A stretch of 64,000 bases of DNA. Source: CAVVSD01 sp963750895. GTDB taxonomy: Bacteria; Actinomycetota; Thermoleophilia; Solirubrobacterales; Solirubrobacteraceae. Made by a program: the position numbers and the translations under genes. The stretch is taken from contig CAVVSD010000008.1 of the NCBI GenBank assembly GCA_963750895.1, positions 1,240,001 through 1,304,000 of the forward strand. The letters run 5' to 3'. The notes under the pieces were generated by a model. It made no database searches. It had not been told where the DNA came from and saw nothing but the letters and a program-made list of their open reading frames with translations. This document shows positions 44,836-53,223 of this stretch, one piece after another (within the stretch, counting starts at the first letter, position 1; each line of letters opens with the position of its first letter).

Positions 44836-45698
44836 TGCCGAAGCTCAAGCTCCCCAAGCCTCCGATCCCCGACGCGCTCAACCCGCGTCCGAAGCGCCCG
44901 GGCGATCCCACGCACGGCGCCAAGCCGCTGGACGTCGCGAAGGACACGGGCATCTCGGCGGCCGACTGGGTCGACGAGCGCCTCGCCCTGACGCAGCCGG
45001 CGCGGTGGGTCATGTTCCGCAAGATCCCGCGCGGGACGAACTGGTTCTACACGCTCGGCTCCGCGACGATGTTCGCGTTCCTCTCGCAGGCCGTGACCGG
45101 CGTGTTCCTGGCGATGTACTACCGCCCGGACGTCGCCGGCGGCGCGTACGAGTCGATCCGCCACATCAACGACGACGTCTTCCTCGGGCAGTTCGTGCAC
45201 GGCATGCACAAGTGGGGCTCGACCGTGATGGTCATCCTCATCTGCCTGCACATGGCGAGGACGTTCTTCTTCGGCGCGTACAAGTACCCGCGCGAGCTGA
45301 ACTGGGTCATCGGCGTCACGCTGCTGATCCTGACGTTCACGATGTCCTTCACGGGCTACCTGCTGCCGTTCGACCAGCGCTCCTACTGGGCGACCGTCGT
45401 GGGCGTGAACATCAACGGCACCGGCCCGCTGGTCGGCCCGTTCCTCAACGACTTCCTGTACGGCGGACCGGACTTCAACACGACGACGCTCGCTCGCTTC
45501 TACGCGATCCACATGCTGCTGTTGCCCGGCGTCATCGCCGCGCTCATCGGTGCGCACCTGTGGCTCGTCATGAAGCACGGCACGACCGCGCCGCCGTGGC
45601 TCAAGCCGCGCGAGCACGAGCACGACGAGGCGGAGTACGCGGCCGTCAACGGCGGTAACGGCCGCAACGGGGGCAACGGCAACGGCGGGCACTCGTGA
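44835..45698 (+). CDS. qcrB: Cytochrome b subunit (b6-type N-terminal half)
   Basis: This 287-residue protein corresponds to the four-helix, two-heme N-terminal half of cytochrome b. Histidine ligands appear in VHGMHKWGSTVMVILICLHMAR and in the later IHMLLLPGVIAALIGAHLWL. FTGYLLPFDQRSYWATVV is the quinone-site region. An extra 60-residue hydrophilic N-terminus and an Asn/Gly repeat tail (NGGNGRNGGNGNGG) are unusual. Split cytochrome b is as in Bacillus, not the full-length type of Streptomyces and mycobacteria. Confidence 0.93.
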   Translation: MPKLKLPKPPIPDALNPRPKRPGDPTHGAKPLDVAKDTGISAADWVDERLALTQPARWVMFRKIPRGTNWFYTLGSATMFAFLSQAVTGVFLAMYYRPDVAGGAYESIRHINDDVFLGQFVHGMHKWGSTVMVILICLHMARTFFFGAYKYPRELNWVIGVTLLILTFTMSFTGYLLPFDQRSYWATVVGVNINGTGPLVGPFLNDFLYGGPDFNTTTLARFYAIHMLLLPGVIAALIGAHLWLVMKHGTTAPPWLKPREHEHDEAEYAAVNGGNGRNGGNGNGGHS

Positions 45699-46429
45699 AC
45701 CAGCGCGAGAAGGAGGCCTACCTCCGGGAGTACGCCCAGCTCAAGTCGGAGGGGAAGCCGTTCTACCCCTACGCCGTGGCGAAGGACTCCGCGATGGCGG
45801 TGCTCGTCCTCGTCGCGATCATCTTCATGTCGCTCATCCTGGGCGCGGAGCTGGGGCCGAAGGCGGACCCGACGACCACGACCTACGTGCCGCGGCCGGA
45901 GTGGTACTTCTTCTTCCTGTTCGAGCTGCTCAGGGTCATCAAGCCGTCGGTGCTCGTCCCGCTGGCGACGATCGGCATCCCGACGATCTGCATGATCCTG
46001 CTGTTCCTGCTGCCGTTCTACGACCGCGGGCCCGAGCGCCGTCCCGAGCGCCGGCCGATCGCCACGGCCGCCGGCATCTTCACGATCGCGGCGATGGCGT
46101 ACCTGACCTACCTGGGCGCCGCGGCAGGCTCGCCGAACTCGATCGAGCTCCCGACGCCCAAGAGCGTGGTCGCGCAGGGCGGTCAGGTCGAGGAGCAGTT
46201 CAACGCCGGACGGGAGGTCGCGGCCCAGTCGGGCTGTCTGGCGTGCCACAAGTTCGGCCACAACGGCAACGACGGTCCCGGTCCGCACCTGACCGACATC
46301 GGGGCACGGCTGCCGAAACAGGCGATCGCACGGACGCTCGTCAACCCGACGGCGCCGATGCCCTCCTTCGCGGATCTGCCGCAGGAGAAGCGCGACGCGC
46401 TCGTCGAGTTCCTCTCGCAGCTCCGCTGA
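45695..46429 (+). CDS. qcrC: Cytochrome b C-terminal (subunit IV-like) fused to a monoheme cytochrome c domain
   Basis: This 244-residue subunit completes the bc complex. Residues 20-150 hold three membrane helices with the Qo motif region RPEWYFFFLFELLRVIKP. After a linker the last 90 residues are a class I cytochrome c with the heme-binding CLACH (SGCLACHKFG) and an axial Met, probably in APMPSFADL. The fusion matches Bacillus QcrC. The start GTG at 45695 overlaps the qcrB stop. The heme c is probably extracytoplasmic and passes electrons to an oxidase or soluble cytochrome. Confidence 0.92.
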   Translation: MNQREKEAYLREYAQLKSEGKPFYPYAVAKDSAMAVLVLVAIIFMSLILGAELGPKADPTTTTYVPRPEWYFFFLFELLRVIKPSVLVPLATIGIPTICMILLFLLPFYDRGPERRPERRPIATAAGIFTIAAMAYLTYLGAAAGSPNSIELPTPKSVVAQGGQVEEQFNAGREVAAQSGCLACHKFGHNGNDGPGPHLTDIGARLPKQAIARTLVNPTAPMPSFADLPQEKRDALVEFLSQLR

Positions 46430-46433
46430 GTCG

Positions 46434-47138
46434 ATGACACAGGCCCCGGGCACGCTGCCCGACACGCAGGTCCGCGCGATGTTCGACCGCATCGCCGGCT
46501 TCTACGACCTCATGAACTCGGTCATGACGGCCGGCCTGCACCATCGCTGGCGCGCCCGGGCGGCGGACCTCGCCGACGTGCGGCCCGGTGACCGCGTGCT
46601 CGACGTCGCGACCGGCACGGGCGACCTGGCGATCGAGCTCGCCAAGCGGATCTCGCCGGGCGGCGAGGTCATCGGCTCGGACTTCTCGGAGGGGATGCTG
46701 GATCGTGCCCGCGAGAAGGCGCCCGAGCTTCGCTGGGAGCACGGCGACGCGCTCGCGCTGCCCTACGGCGACGGCGAGTTCAGGGCCGCGACGGTCGGCT
46801 TCGGCGCGCGGAACTTCGGCGACCTCGAGAAGGGCATCGGCGAGATGGCGCGGGTCGTCGCGCCGGGCGGCAAGGTCGTCGTGCTCGAGATCACGACGCC
46901 GACGAAGCCGCCGCTGTCGACCTTCTTCTCCCTGTGGTTCGACCGCGTGATCCCCCTCGTCGGCAAGGTCGCCGCGGACTCGCAGGCGTACTCCTACCTC
47001 CCGAGCTCCGTGCGGCGGTTCCCGGGCCCGGAGGGGCTCGGAGCGGTCCTCGCCGGCGCGGGGCTCACCGACGTGCGGTGGATCCTCACCGCGGGCGGGA
47101 TCATCGCCCTGCACGTCGGAACCGTACCCAGCACGTGA
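46434..47138 (+). CDS. menG: Demethylmenaquinone methyltransferase
   Basis: This 234-residue SAM methyltransferase of the UbiE/MenG family makes the last step of menaquinone. FDRIAGFYDLMNSVMTAGLHHRW, LDVATGTGDLAIELAKR, ARNFGDLEKGIGEMARV and the C-terminal SYLPSSVRRFPGPE are all characteristic. No ubiquinone genes are nearby, and Gram-positive-type bc genes precede it, so menaquinone is the likely product. The ATG follows qcrC by 4 bases. Confidence 0.93.
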   Translation: MTQAPGTLPDTQVRAMFDRIAGFYDLMNSVMTAGLHHRWRARAADLADVRPGDRVLDVATGTGDLAIELAKRISPGGEVIGSDFSEGMLDRAREKAPELRWEHGDALALPYGDGEFRAATVGFGARNFGDLEKGIGEMARVVAPGGKVVVLEITTPTKPPLSTFFSLWFDRVIPLVGKVAADSQAYSYLPSSVRRFPGPEGLGAVLAGAGLTDVRWILTAGGIIALHVGTVPST

Positions 47139-48118
47139 CCTCCCCCGCCCAGGCCGTCGGCCAGATCGTCGAGGCCGCTGGGCCGCGCGTCCCGGCGCTG
47201 CTCGCGGACGTCGAGGACCGCCTGGCCGAGCTGGCGCGCGGGCACGGCGAGGTCCTCGCGGCCCACGCCGGCGCGACGATCGCCGCCGGCGGCAAGCGGC
47301 TGCGGCCGCTGCTCGTCCTCCTCGCCGCGGGACCGCCGGACGACGACGCGCCCGACGTCGTGCGCGGCGCCGTCGCCGTCGAGCTCGTCCACAGCGCGAC
47401 CCTGGTGCACGACGACGTCCTGGACGCCGCCGACCTGCGTCGCGGGCGCCCGACGGTCTGGGCGTCGGCCGGCCGCGACATGGCGATCGCGGTCGGGGAC
47501 CTGCTGTTCTCGCGCGCGTTCGCCGAGCTGGCGCTCACCGGCTCGCTCGCGTCGGTGCGGACGCTCTCGCGGGCGAGCTCCGCCCTCGCCGAGGGCGAGC
47601 TGCTCCAGCGCGAGGACGCCTGGAACGCCGAGGTGAGCGTCGAGCGCTACCTGCATCGCTGCGAGCTGAAGACGGCGGCGCTCTTCGAGGCGTCGTGCGA
47701 GCTCGGCGCCCAGCACGGGGCCCACGGCACGGAGCACGGCCTGCGGGCGTTCGGGCGTCGCATCGGCCTGGCCTTCCAGCTCCTCGACGACGTCCTCGAC
47801 GTGTCCGGGCCCCCCGAGCGGACCGGCAAGCCGCGCGGGACGGACCTGCTGGACGGCACGGTCACGCTGCCGCTCATCCTCGCGCGCGAGCGCGACCCGG
47901 ACCTGCGGACCCTCGACGTGCGGGCGATCGACGGCCCCGAGGCGGCGGCGGAGGTCTGCGACCGCATCGCGGCGACCGGTGCGCTCGACGAGTCGCGCCG
48001 GCGCGCGCTGGACGTCGTGGCCGAGGCCAAGACGGCGCTGCCGGACGGCCGCCTGGCCGACGGGCAGCGCACGGCGCTCGAGCTGGTCGCGGACTCGGTG
48101 GTCGACCGCTACTCCTGA
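47135..48118 (+). CDS. Trans-polyprenyl diphosphate synthase
   Basis: This 327-residue prenyltransferase elongates isoprenyl diphosphates, probably for the menaquinone side chain. The first Asp-rich motif is LVHDDVLDAADLRRGRPT (DDxxD), the second is FQLLDDVLDVSG, and GGKRLRPLL is conserved. The residue before the first motif is small, so a long-chain (C35-C45) product is likely. It is the last gene of the run and overlaps the menG stop (GTGA). Confidence 0.92.
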   Translation: MTSPAQAVGQIVEAAGPRVPALLADVEDRLAELARGHGEVLAAHAGATIAAGGKRLRPLLVLLAAGPPDDDAPDVVRGAVAVELVHSATLVHDDVLDAADLRRGRPTVWASAGRDMAIAVGDLLFSRAFAELALTGSLASVRTLSRASSALAEGELLQREDAWNAEVSVERYLHRCELKTAALFEASCELGAQHGAHGTEHGLRAFGRRIGLAFQLLDDVLDVSGPPERTGKPRGTDLLDGTVTLPLILARERDPDLRTLDVRAIDGPEAAAEVCDRIAATGALDESRRRALDVVAEAKTALPDGRLADGQRTALELVADSVVDRYS

Positions 48119-48192
48119 CCGGATCCGGCCATCTCCGCGGATGGCCGGTACGGGCGAAGTCGTGGGAGCCGGCGCGGGCGAGAGTGACGCCC

Positions 48193-48795
48193 ATGTCCAC
48201 GATCGATCACCCCGCCGTCGCCGCCGAGGCGACCCGCCGCGCCACACGCCGCGACCTGCCCGCGCTGTCGGAGACGCTCGCCGCGGCCTTCCACGACGAC
48301 CCGGTCTTCCGCTGGTGGATCGCCGGCGACGCCGCGCGCCGCGAGATCCTCCCGGCGTTCTTCGGCGTCATCCTCGACGCGCATCTCACCGCCGGCGAGA
48401 TCCGGACGACGCACGATCTCGCGACCGCCGCCGTCTGGGCCGCGCCGGACGCCCCGGAGGACGAGGCGCTCCCCGGTGCCATCGCGGAGGCGGCCGGGGA
48501 GCACGCCGGCCGCGCCTTCGAGATCCTCGAGCGCATGGCGGCGCAGCATCCGGAGGAGCCGCACTGGTACCTGCCGTTCGTCGGCACCCGGCCGGACCGG
48601 CAGTCGCGCGGCCTGGGGTCGGCCGTGATGCGTCCGGTGCTCGACGCCTGCGACGTCGCGGGACTGCCCGCCTACCTGGAGGCGACGTCCGAGCGGGTGG
48701 CGCGCCTCTACGCGCGCCACGGCTTCATGATCGCCGGGGAGATCGAGCTCCCCGACGGGCCCAGCCTGTGGCCGATGTGGCGCGAGCCCCGGTAG
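48193..48795 (+). CDS. GNAT family N-acetyltransferase
   Basis: This 200-residue protein has a typical actinobacterial GNAT: RRATRRDLPALSETLAAAFHDDPVFRWW at the start, LPFVGTRPDRQSRGLGSAVM with the CoA-binding loop QSRGLG, and ARLYARHGFMIAGEIELPDGP. The substrate is unknown. It stands alone between menaquinone genes and a convergent zinc-ribbon gene. Confidence 0.85.
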   Translation: MSTIDHPAVAAEATRRATRRDLPALSETLAAAFHDDPVFRWWIAGDAARREILPAFFGVILDAHLTAGEIRTTHDLATAAVWAAPDAPEDEALPGAIAEAAGEHAGRAFEILERMAAQHPEEPHWYLPFVGTRPDRQSRGLGSAVMRPVLDACDVAGLPAYLEATSERVARLYARHGFMIAGEIELPDGPSLWPMWREPR

Positions 48796-48813
48796 GGGCT
48801 CGGCGGGCTGGGG

Positions 48814-49236
48814 CTAGAAGTCCTCGGGCACGATGTGCCCGGCGGTGAGCGCGGAGACGAAGCGCTCGATGTCCTCTTCCATGTTCGCCTGCATGAGGCG
48901 CTTCAGGTCGCGGACCAGAGCCTCGGTGCCGCGGTCGAGCTCCTCGTCGAAGCGCTCGACCACGTCCTGCTCGAAGGTGCCGGTGCCGGCCCATTCGCAG
49001 TTGGGACAGCGAAGCGAGACATCCCAGTGCGTGGGGCCCGCCTCCTCCCACTCGGTGGGGTACACGAGCTCGGAGTCGCAGTCCGCGCAGACGTGCAGGT
49101 CGGTGGCCTGCTCGCTGCTCAGAGGAGCGAACGAGGCGAGGTGCTGCTCCTCGATGTAGACGACCTCGATCGTCTTGCCGGAGGGCAGGACCACGCGGCG
49201 AACGTTGTGGCTTGAGTGCTGGGGAGGTTGGCTCAT
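48814..49236 (-). CDS. Zinc-ribbon protein of unknown function
   Basis: This 140-residue protein has a His/Gln-rich N-terminus, a short beta region (RRVVLPSGKTIEVVYIEE), then a zinc ribbon with C50-x2-C53 (VCADCDSEL) and C77-x2-C80 (RCPNCEWAG). An acidic helical C-terminus follows (FDEELDRGTEALVRDLKR and beyond). I do not recognise a named family. The ATG at 49236 is preceded on the minus strand by a G-rich stretch. It diverges from tatA. Nothing ties it to transcription or secretion except position. Confidence 0.75.
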   Translation of the reverse strand: MSQPPQHSSHNVRRVVLPSGKTIEVVYIEEQHLASFAPLSSEQATDLHVCADCDSELVYPTEWEEAGPTHWDVSLRCPNCEWAGTGTFEQDVVERFDEELDRGTEALVRDLKRLMQANMEEDIERFVSALTAGHIVPEDF

Positions 49237-49340
49237 GGCTGCGGGGGGAGGGTGCCTACAGCCATCTCATCGGACGGTGCGCCGGAGGAACTTGAACGTC
49301 CAGTGACCCGAAACCGCCGATTCCGCGAAACAGGTCCAAG

Positions 49341-49346
49341 TAGCCT
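49341..49346 (+). promoter_or_regulatory. -10 element (TAGCCT) of the tat operon
   Basis: TAGCCT is placed 28 bases before the tatA ATG, leaving a short leader that contains a good Shine-Dalgarno site (GAGGAGG). This contrasts with the leaderless genes elsewhere in the window. No consensus -35 is obvious. Confidence 0.45.
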
Positions 49347-49374
49347 GTTCTTCACCCGACCCTGAGGAGGCAGC

Positions 49375-49632
49375 ATGCCTGGCGGCATCGGCCCACTCGA
49401 ACTCGTGATCGTGCTGGTGATCGTGCTGGTGGTCTTCGGTCCCAAGCGGCTTCCTTCGCTCGGGCGTCAGCTCGGCGCCGGGATGCGCGAGTTCAAGGAC
49501 TCCGTCACCGGCAAGGACCGTGATGACGACCATGAGGACGACAACGACGGTCAGGGCCAGATCATGCGGTCGACGGCCACGACCGATCCCGTGGCCGACG
49601 AGCACGCGTCGGAGCCCAAGACCCGCGCCTGA
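49375..49632 (+). CDS. tatA: Twin-arginine translocase subunit TatA
   Basis: This 85-residue pore-forming subunit has one N-terminal membrane helix (LELVIVLVIVLVVFGPKRLP), then the amphipathic helix SLGRQLGAGMREFKDSV, and an acidic His/Asp tail. The FGP motif and following Arg-Leu-Pro are conserved. It pairs with tatC 28 bp downstream. No separate tatB is seen, as in many Gram-positives where TatA serves both jobs. Confidence 0.93.
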   Translation: MPGGIGPLELVIVLVIVLVVFGPKRLPSLGRQLGAGMREFKDSVTGKDRDDDHEDDNDGQGQIMRSTATTDPVADEHASEPKTRA

Positions 49633-49660
49633 TCCGGCCGGGTAGCCGCAGGAGAGCAGC

Positions 49661-50734
49661 ATGGCCACCGCCCTGCGGCCAGTGGGCCACGAGGAACGGC
49701 TGACACTCGTCGGCCATCTCGAGGAGCTCCGGACACGTCTGATCATCTGCGTCGCGGCGATCGCCGTGGCGTTCAGCGTCTGCTACTGGCAGAACGATCG
49801 CGTCCTGGAGATCCTCAACAAGCCGCTGGAGACCAAGGAGCAGAACGACAGCTCCAAGAGCGGCGGCGATCCGCTCGAGCAGCAGGCGCGCTTCTCGCGA
49901 CTGCAGAAGCAGGCCTACGAGACGCAGGCGCGGTTCCTCGAATCGCTCTCGGCCGCAGACCTCGAGCTCACGCCGGGCCAGACCCGCCTCCGCGCGCAGG
50001 CGGTGGAGGCTGCGCGGGCCGCCGCGGCCGGCGTGCCGAAGGACACGGCGTCGAACCCCATCACGCTCGGGGTCACCGAGCCGTTCACGCAGACGATCTC
50101 CGTCGCGCTCTACGCCGCGCTGCTCCTCGCGCTGCCGCTGATCCTCTACCAGGTGTACGCGTTCCTCATACCGGCGTTCACGCCGGGCGAGCGCAAGGTC
50201 GCGGTGCCGATCATGTTGCTCGTCCCGTTCCTGTTCGTCGCGGGACTGGCCTTCGGCTACTTCGTCGTGCTCGAACGCGCGATCGCGTTCCTGCAGAACT
50301 TCAACGACGACAACTTCGACATCCTGGTCCAGGCCAGTACGTACTACAAGTTCGTCATCCTGTTCCTGGGGGCGATCGGGCTCCTGTTCCAGATCCCGGT
50401 GGCCGTGCTGGCGGTCACCCGCACCGGGATCCTGACGACGAAGCAGCTGCGCAAGGGCCGGGGCTACGCCATCCTCGGCATCGCGGTGCTCGCCGCCGTG
50501 GCGACCCCGACGCCCGATCCCGTGACCATGACGCTGGCGATGGGCCCGCTCATCCTGCTCTACGAGGCCAGTATCCTGCTGGCCCGTTGGCTCGACCACG
50601 TGAGTCCTCGCGTGTCACGCTGGGATCTCGACGACGACCTGGACGACGACGTGGAAGAGCTCGACGACGATCCGGAGGAGATCTCGCTCGACGGGAGCGA
50701 CGACCGCGGATCGCGTCACGACCGAGAGGACTGA
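49661..50734 (+). CDS. tatC: Sec-independent protein translocase TatC with a large periplasmic insertion
   Basis: This substrate receptor of the Tat system has 357 residues, about 100 more than usual. It starts with the normal LVGHLEELRTRLIICVAAIAVAF. Between the end of helix 1 (ILNKPL) and the loop LGVTEPFTQTISVALYAALLLALP lies an insert of about 65 residues with a coiled-coil look (QQARFSRLQKQAYETQARFLESL). Later FIPAFTPGERK-type and ATPTPDPVTMTLAMGPLILLY motifs are normal. The C-tail is very acidic. The insertion sits where signal peptides and TatA contact the loop. Confidence 0.93.
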   Translation: MATALRPVGHEERLTLVGHLEELRTRLIICVAAIAVAFSVCYWQNDRVLEILNKPLETKEQNDSSKSGGDPLEQQARFSRLQKQAYETQARFLESLSAADLELTPGQTRLRAQAVEAARAAAAGVPKDTASNPITLGVTEPFTQTISVALYAALLLALPLILYQVYAFLIPAFTPGERKVAVPIMLLVPFLFVAGLAFGYFVVLERAIAFLQNFNDDNFDILVQASTYYKFVILFLGAIGLLFQIPVAVLAVTRTGILTTKQLRKGRGYAILGIAVLAAVATPTPDPVTMTLAMGPLILLYEASILLARWLDHVSPRVSRWDLDDDLDDDVEELDDDPEEISLDGSDDRGSRHDRED

Positions 50735-50741
50735 CCCGCCC

Positions 50742-51494
50742 ATGCTGTTCGACCTGCGCGGCAAAGGACGCCGCCGCACGGTGCAAGTCATCTACCTGAG
50801 CCTCGCCATCCTGATGGGCGGAGGACTGGTGCTGTTCGGCATCGGCGGCGCGACGTCGGGTGGGCTCTTCGACGCGTTCAACAGCGGCAGCAGCGGCGGC
50901 GGCAGCAGCGACGCGACCGCGGCGATCGAACGCACCGAGACGACGGCGCAGGCCGCGACCGAGGCGAATCCGAAGGATGCCGCGGCGTGGGCGCGGCTCG
51001 TGAAGGCGCGCTTCCAGCTGGCGGGGGCCAACGAGGGCGTCGATGCCAACGGCGCCTGGACCGCGGCCGGCAAGAAGCGCCTCGTCCCGGTCGAGCAGGC
51101 GTGGAACAGCTACGTGGCGCTCGAGCCCGACCCGCCCGACGACACCGTCGCCGGGTACATGGTCCAGGCGTTCGCGCCGTCGGGGCTCGACAAGCCCGAC
51201 CAGGCGGTCCGCGCGCTCGAGATGATCATCGACGTGCGCGGCGGCTCCGACGCCGACGACACCACGCGGTCGAACCTCTACACGCAGCTCGCGGTCTACG
51301 CGTACGCCGCGAACCAGATGCGCAAGGGCGACCTCGCGGCCGACAGGGCCGTGTCGCTGGCGGCGGAGAGCGAGCGCAAGCTGCTGCGCGAGAACCTCGC
51401 CAACGCCAAGGCGCAGGCAGTGCAGAACGAGGCCTCCAAGGCCGCGACGACACCGGCCCCGCCGACGACGAGCACCACGTCGACGACCGGCTAA
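50742..51494 (+). CDS. Membrane-anchored protein with a TPR-like helical domain
   Basis: This 250-residue protein has a short basic N-terminus, a membrane helix (VIYLSLAILMGGGLVLFGIGG), a Gly/Ser linker, and a helical domain (TTAQAATEANPKDAAAWARLVKARFQLAG onward) that reads like tetratricopeptide repeats. It ends in a Thr/Pro/Ser-rich tail (PAPPTTSTTSTTG). It lies 8 bases after tatC, so co-expression is likely. The role is unknown; a scaffold for secreted or membrane complexes is a guess. Confidence 0.78.
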   Translation: MLFDLRGKGRRRTVQVIYLSLAILMGGGLVLFGIGGATSGGLFDAFNSGSSGGGSSDATAAIERTETTAQAATEANPKDAAAWARLVKARFQLAGANEGVDANGAWTAAGKKRLVPVEQAWNSYVALEPDPPDDTVAGYMVQAFAPSGLDKPDQAVRALEMIIDVRGGSDADDTTRSNLYTQLAVYAYAANQMRKGDLAADRAVSLAAESERKLLRENLANAKAQAVQNEASKAATTPAPPTTSTTSTTG

Positions 51495-51508
51495 TCTGAG
51501 CGCCTCCC

Positions 51509-51581
51509 GCCCCTATAGCTCAACTGGCAGAGCAGCGGACTCTTAATCCGAAGGTTCTAGGTTCGATTCCTAGTGGGGGCA
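51509..51581 (+). tRNA. tRNA-Lys (CTT anticodon)
   Basis: The 73-nt cloverleaf has acceptor GCCCCTA/TGGGGGC, D arm GCTC/GAGC, anticodon loop CTCTTAA with CTT, and T arm CTAGG-TTCGATT-CCTAG. One mismatch closes the anticodon stem. CCA is not encoded. TAATCT, a good -10, lies 11 bases upstream (51492-51497). Confidence 0.95.
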
Positions 51582-51665
51582 TCGCGGTTGGGTCGATCCC
51601 GAACCGTCGCCCGTCGGCGCCTCGAGCTCCTGGGTACGACCCGGATGCGAACCAAGGAGACGATC

Positions 51666-51939
51666 ATGCCGCAGCTGCGCCGCCTCATGGCCCTGTCCCT
51701 CGCAGCAGCCTCGCTGGCTGCGATCCCGGCCTGCAACGACGAGGACGTCGACCGGGCCACCGACCAGGTCCAGAAGGAGGCCGAGGACGCCGCGGACAAG
51801 GCCAAGACGACGGGCCAGGACGCCGCGGACAGGGCCAGGACGCGCGGCCGAGGACGCCGCGGACGAGGCCAGGACGACCGGCGAGGACGCCGCCGACAAG
51901 GCGAAGACGACCGGCGAGGACGCGACCGACGGGAAGTGA
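51666..51939 (+). CDS. Secreted LEA-like repeat protein (possible lipoprotein), frameshifted near 51850
   Basis: The ATG at 51666 has AAGGAG upstream and opens a signal peptide ending SLAAIPAC, a possible but weak lipobox. After DRATDQVQKEA the chain is built from 11-residue repeats, with consensus (D-K/R/E-A-K/R-T-T-G-x-D-A-A), at least four copies, each encoded by 33 bases. One copy has an extra C near 51850 that breaks the frame; without it the protein continues to EDATDGK and TGA at 51937. Amphipathic 11-mers like these are typical of LEA group 3 desiccation-protection proteins. The mature protein is about 70 residues. Confidence 0.7.
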
Positions 51940-52330
51940 GGCGGTCCGCGGGCGCAGTCGACTCTCAGCGGAACGTCGTGTCCTGCCGTCGTCCGTGACG
52001 GTCCAGCGCGTGTGCCGTCGCGCGTCTCGTCGGTCCTGACGGACGTGATACCACGCCGGCGTCCATGGTCGGGTGCTACCCCGTCAGCCGGCGCGGGCCA
52101 CGACGAAGCGGCGAGTGTGCGGCGGCTCCGGAGCGCTGCGACGCGGGCGGTCCGCGCTGGCTCACCACCGTCGCACCTCGGAACGACCTGCCCGCTCACC
52201 GAGTGCCGTAGGCGTGGACGACGCGGCAGAGCCTGACGAGAGCGCCAGCGCCTGGCTCGGGAGCCCCGACGGCCGCCATTCGACGGCGTACAGCGTCGGT
52301 GGCCACGCGACGTTCTCCAGCTGCCGGCCG
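51940..52330. other. Gap without recognisable gene
   Basis: I see no gene, RNA or repeat that I can support in these 390 bases. Open frames on both strands are long only because stop codons are rare at this GC content, and their products are Arg/Pro-rich without motifs. Confidence 0.6.
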
Positions 52331-52909
52331 CCACTCGCGGCGACGGCGTGCGCCCGTCGCCGGCGGTCGCGCACGCTCCGTCGACCACGCCGCGGATGAC
52401 GAGCAGCGACCCGCTCGGTGGCAGACGCTCGTCCACGTGCCCGCGGACGAGGCCGCCAACTGCGATCTCGATGTGGCGGAATGTCGTGTTCCTCGGTGCG
52501 ACGGCCACGGGCTCGGTGAGCGGCTCCTGCACGCTCGATGCGGGAACCTCGGTGCTTCTGCCGCTCATCAACGTCGAGTGCTCGAGTCTGGAAGTGGGTA
52601 CCGACTTCTTCGGCGCCAACCCCGGCCAACGGCTCCGCTGTGCAAGGGGGTTCGCCGACGGGTTCACCGGCCTCAGCTTGACGATCCCGACGTCGCGATC
52701 GGCAATCTGAACAGGCTTCGTGTGCGATCGCAGCCATTCGAGTTCTCGCCCGTGGAGAACAACGTCTTCCTCCTCCCCCGGCACTGGTGGATCCGTCAGC
52801 GACGGATACTGGGCGCCACGGTCCGCTGGCTCCTGGCGATTACCACATCGACGCCGCGGTGCTGCTGGAATTCGAGGACGGACATCTCGACGACCTGCAC
52901 GTCGTCTGA
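52331..52909 (+). pseudogene. Decayed gene for a secreted protein with a conserved beta-rich domain
   Basis: Pieces of one protein can be followed only by changing frame at least four times: LVHVPADEAANCDL, then NVVFLGATATGSVSGSC, AGTSVLLPLINVECSSLE, RLRCARGFADGFTGLSLTI, then AIGNLNRLRV, FEFSPVENNVFLLP, then PGTGGSVSDGYW, then YHIDAAVLLEFEDGHL and a stop at 52907. The order is that of a widespread actinobacterial/planctomycete secreted family whose function I do not know. So many breaks within 580 bp, against about one per 6 kb elsewhere, argue for true decay. Confidence 0.6.
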
Positions 52910-53196
52910 CGTCTCGACCCGGTTGGGATCAGTGGTGCGCGCGGCGCGGGCAACTGAACCCGACGCACAGTGGAGACCCCGGCTCGCGGCAGGGCGCGAC
53001 GTGGAGGTATGAACCCGCGTCTTGCCTGCCTGCCGCATTCGGTGCGGCCGGAATCCCTGAGCCTCGCCCCGATCGGCGTCAGCGGCGTGACCCAGGTCGC
53101 GTCCCACGGCAGCGCCATCGCGCCGAGCCCAGACGCCAGAGCAGCGGGCGAGCGATCGTCACCGCAGCGGCGCCCGTGGCTACCCTCGCGATCCCT

Positions 53197-53216
53197 GAGC
53201 CCGCGGAAGCGGGCTC
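53197..53216 (+). repeat. 8-bp perfect hairpin just before the beta-helix gene
   Basis: GAGCCCGC and GCGGGCTC pair around a GGAA (GNRA) loop, followed by TTCG, and end 7 bases before the ATG at 53224. It could terminate upstream transcription or lie in the leader and control access to the start. TACCCT at about 53180-53185 is a possible -10 that would place the hairpin in the message. Confidence 0.55.
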
Positions 53217-53223
53217 TTCGCGT

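Noticed and set aside
51570..52784. A 404-codon minus-strand frame with protein-like N-terminus
   Set aside because: It is antisense to the decayed gene and to the repeat protein, runs over the tRNA-Lys end and has no recognisable domain.
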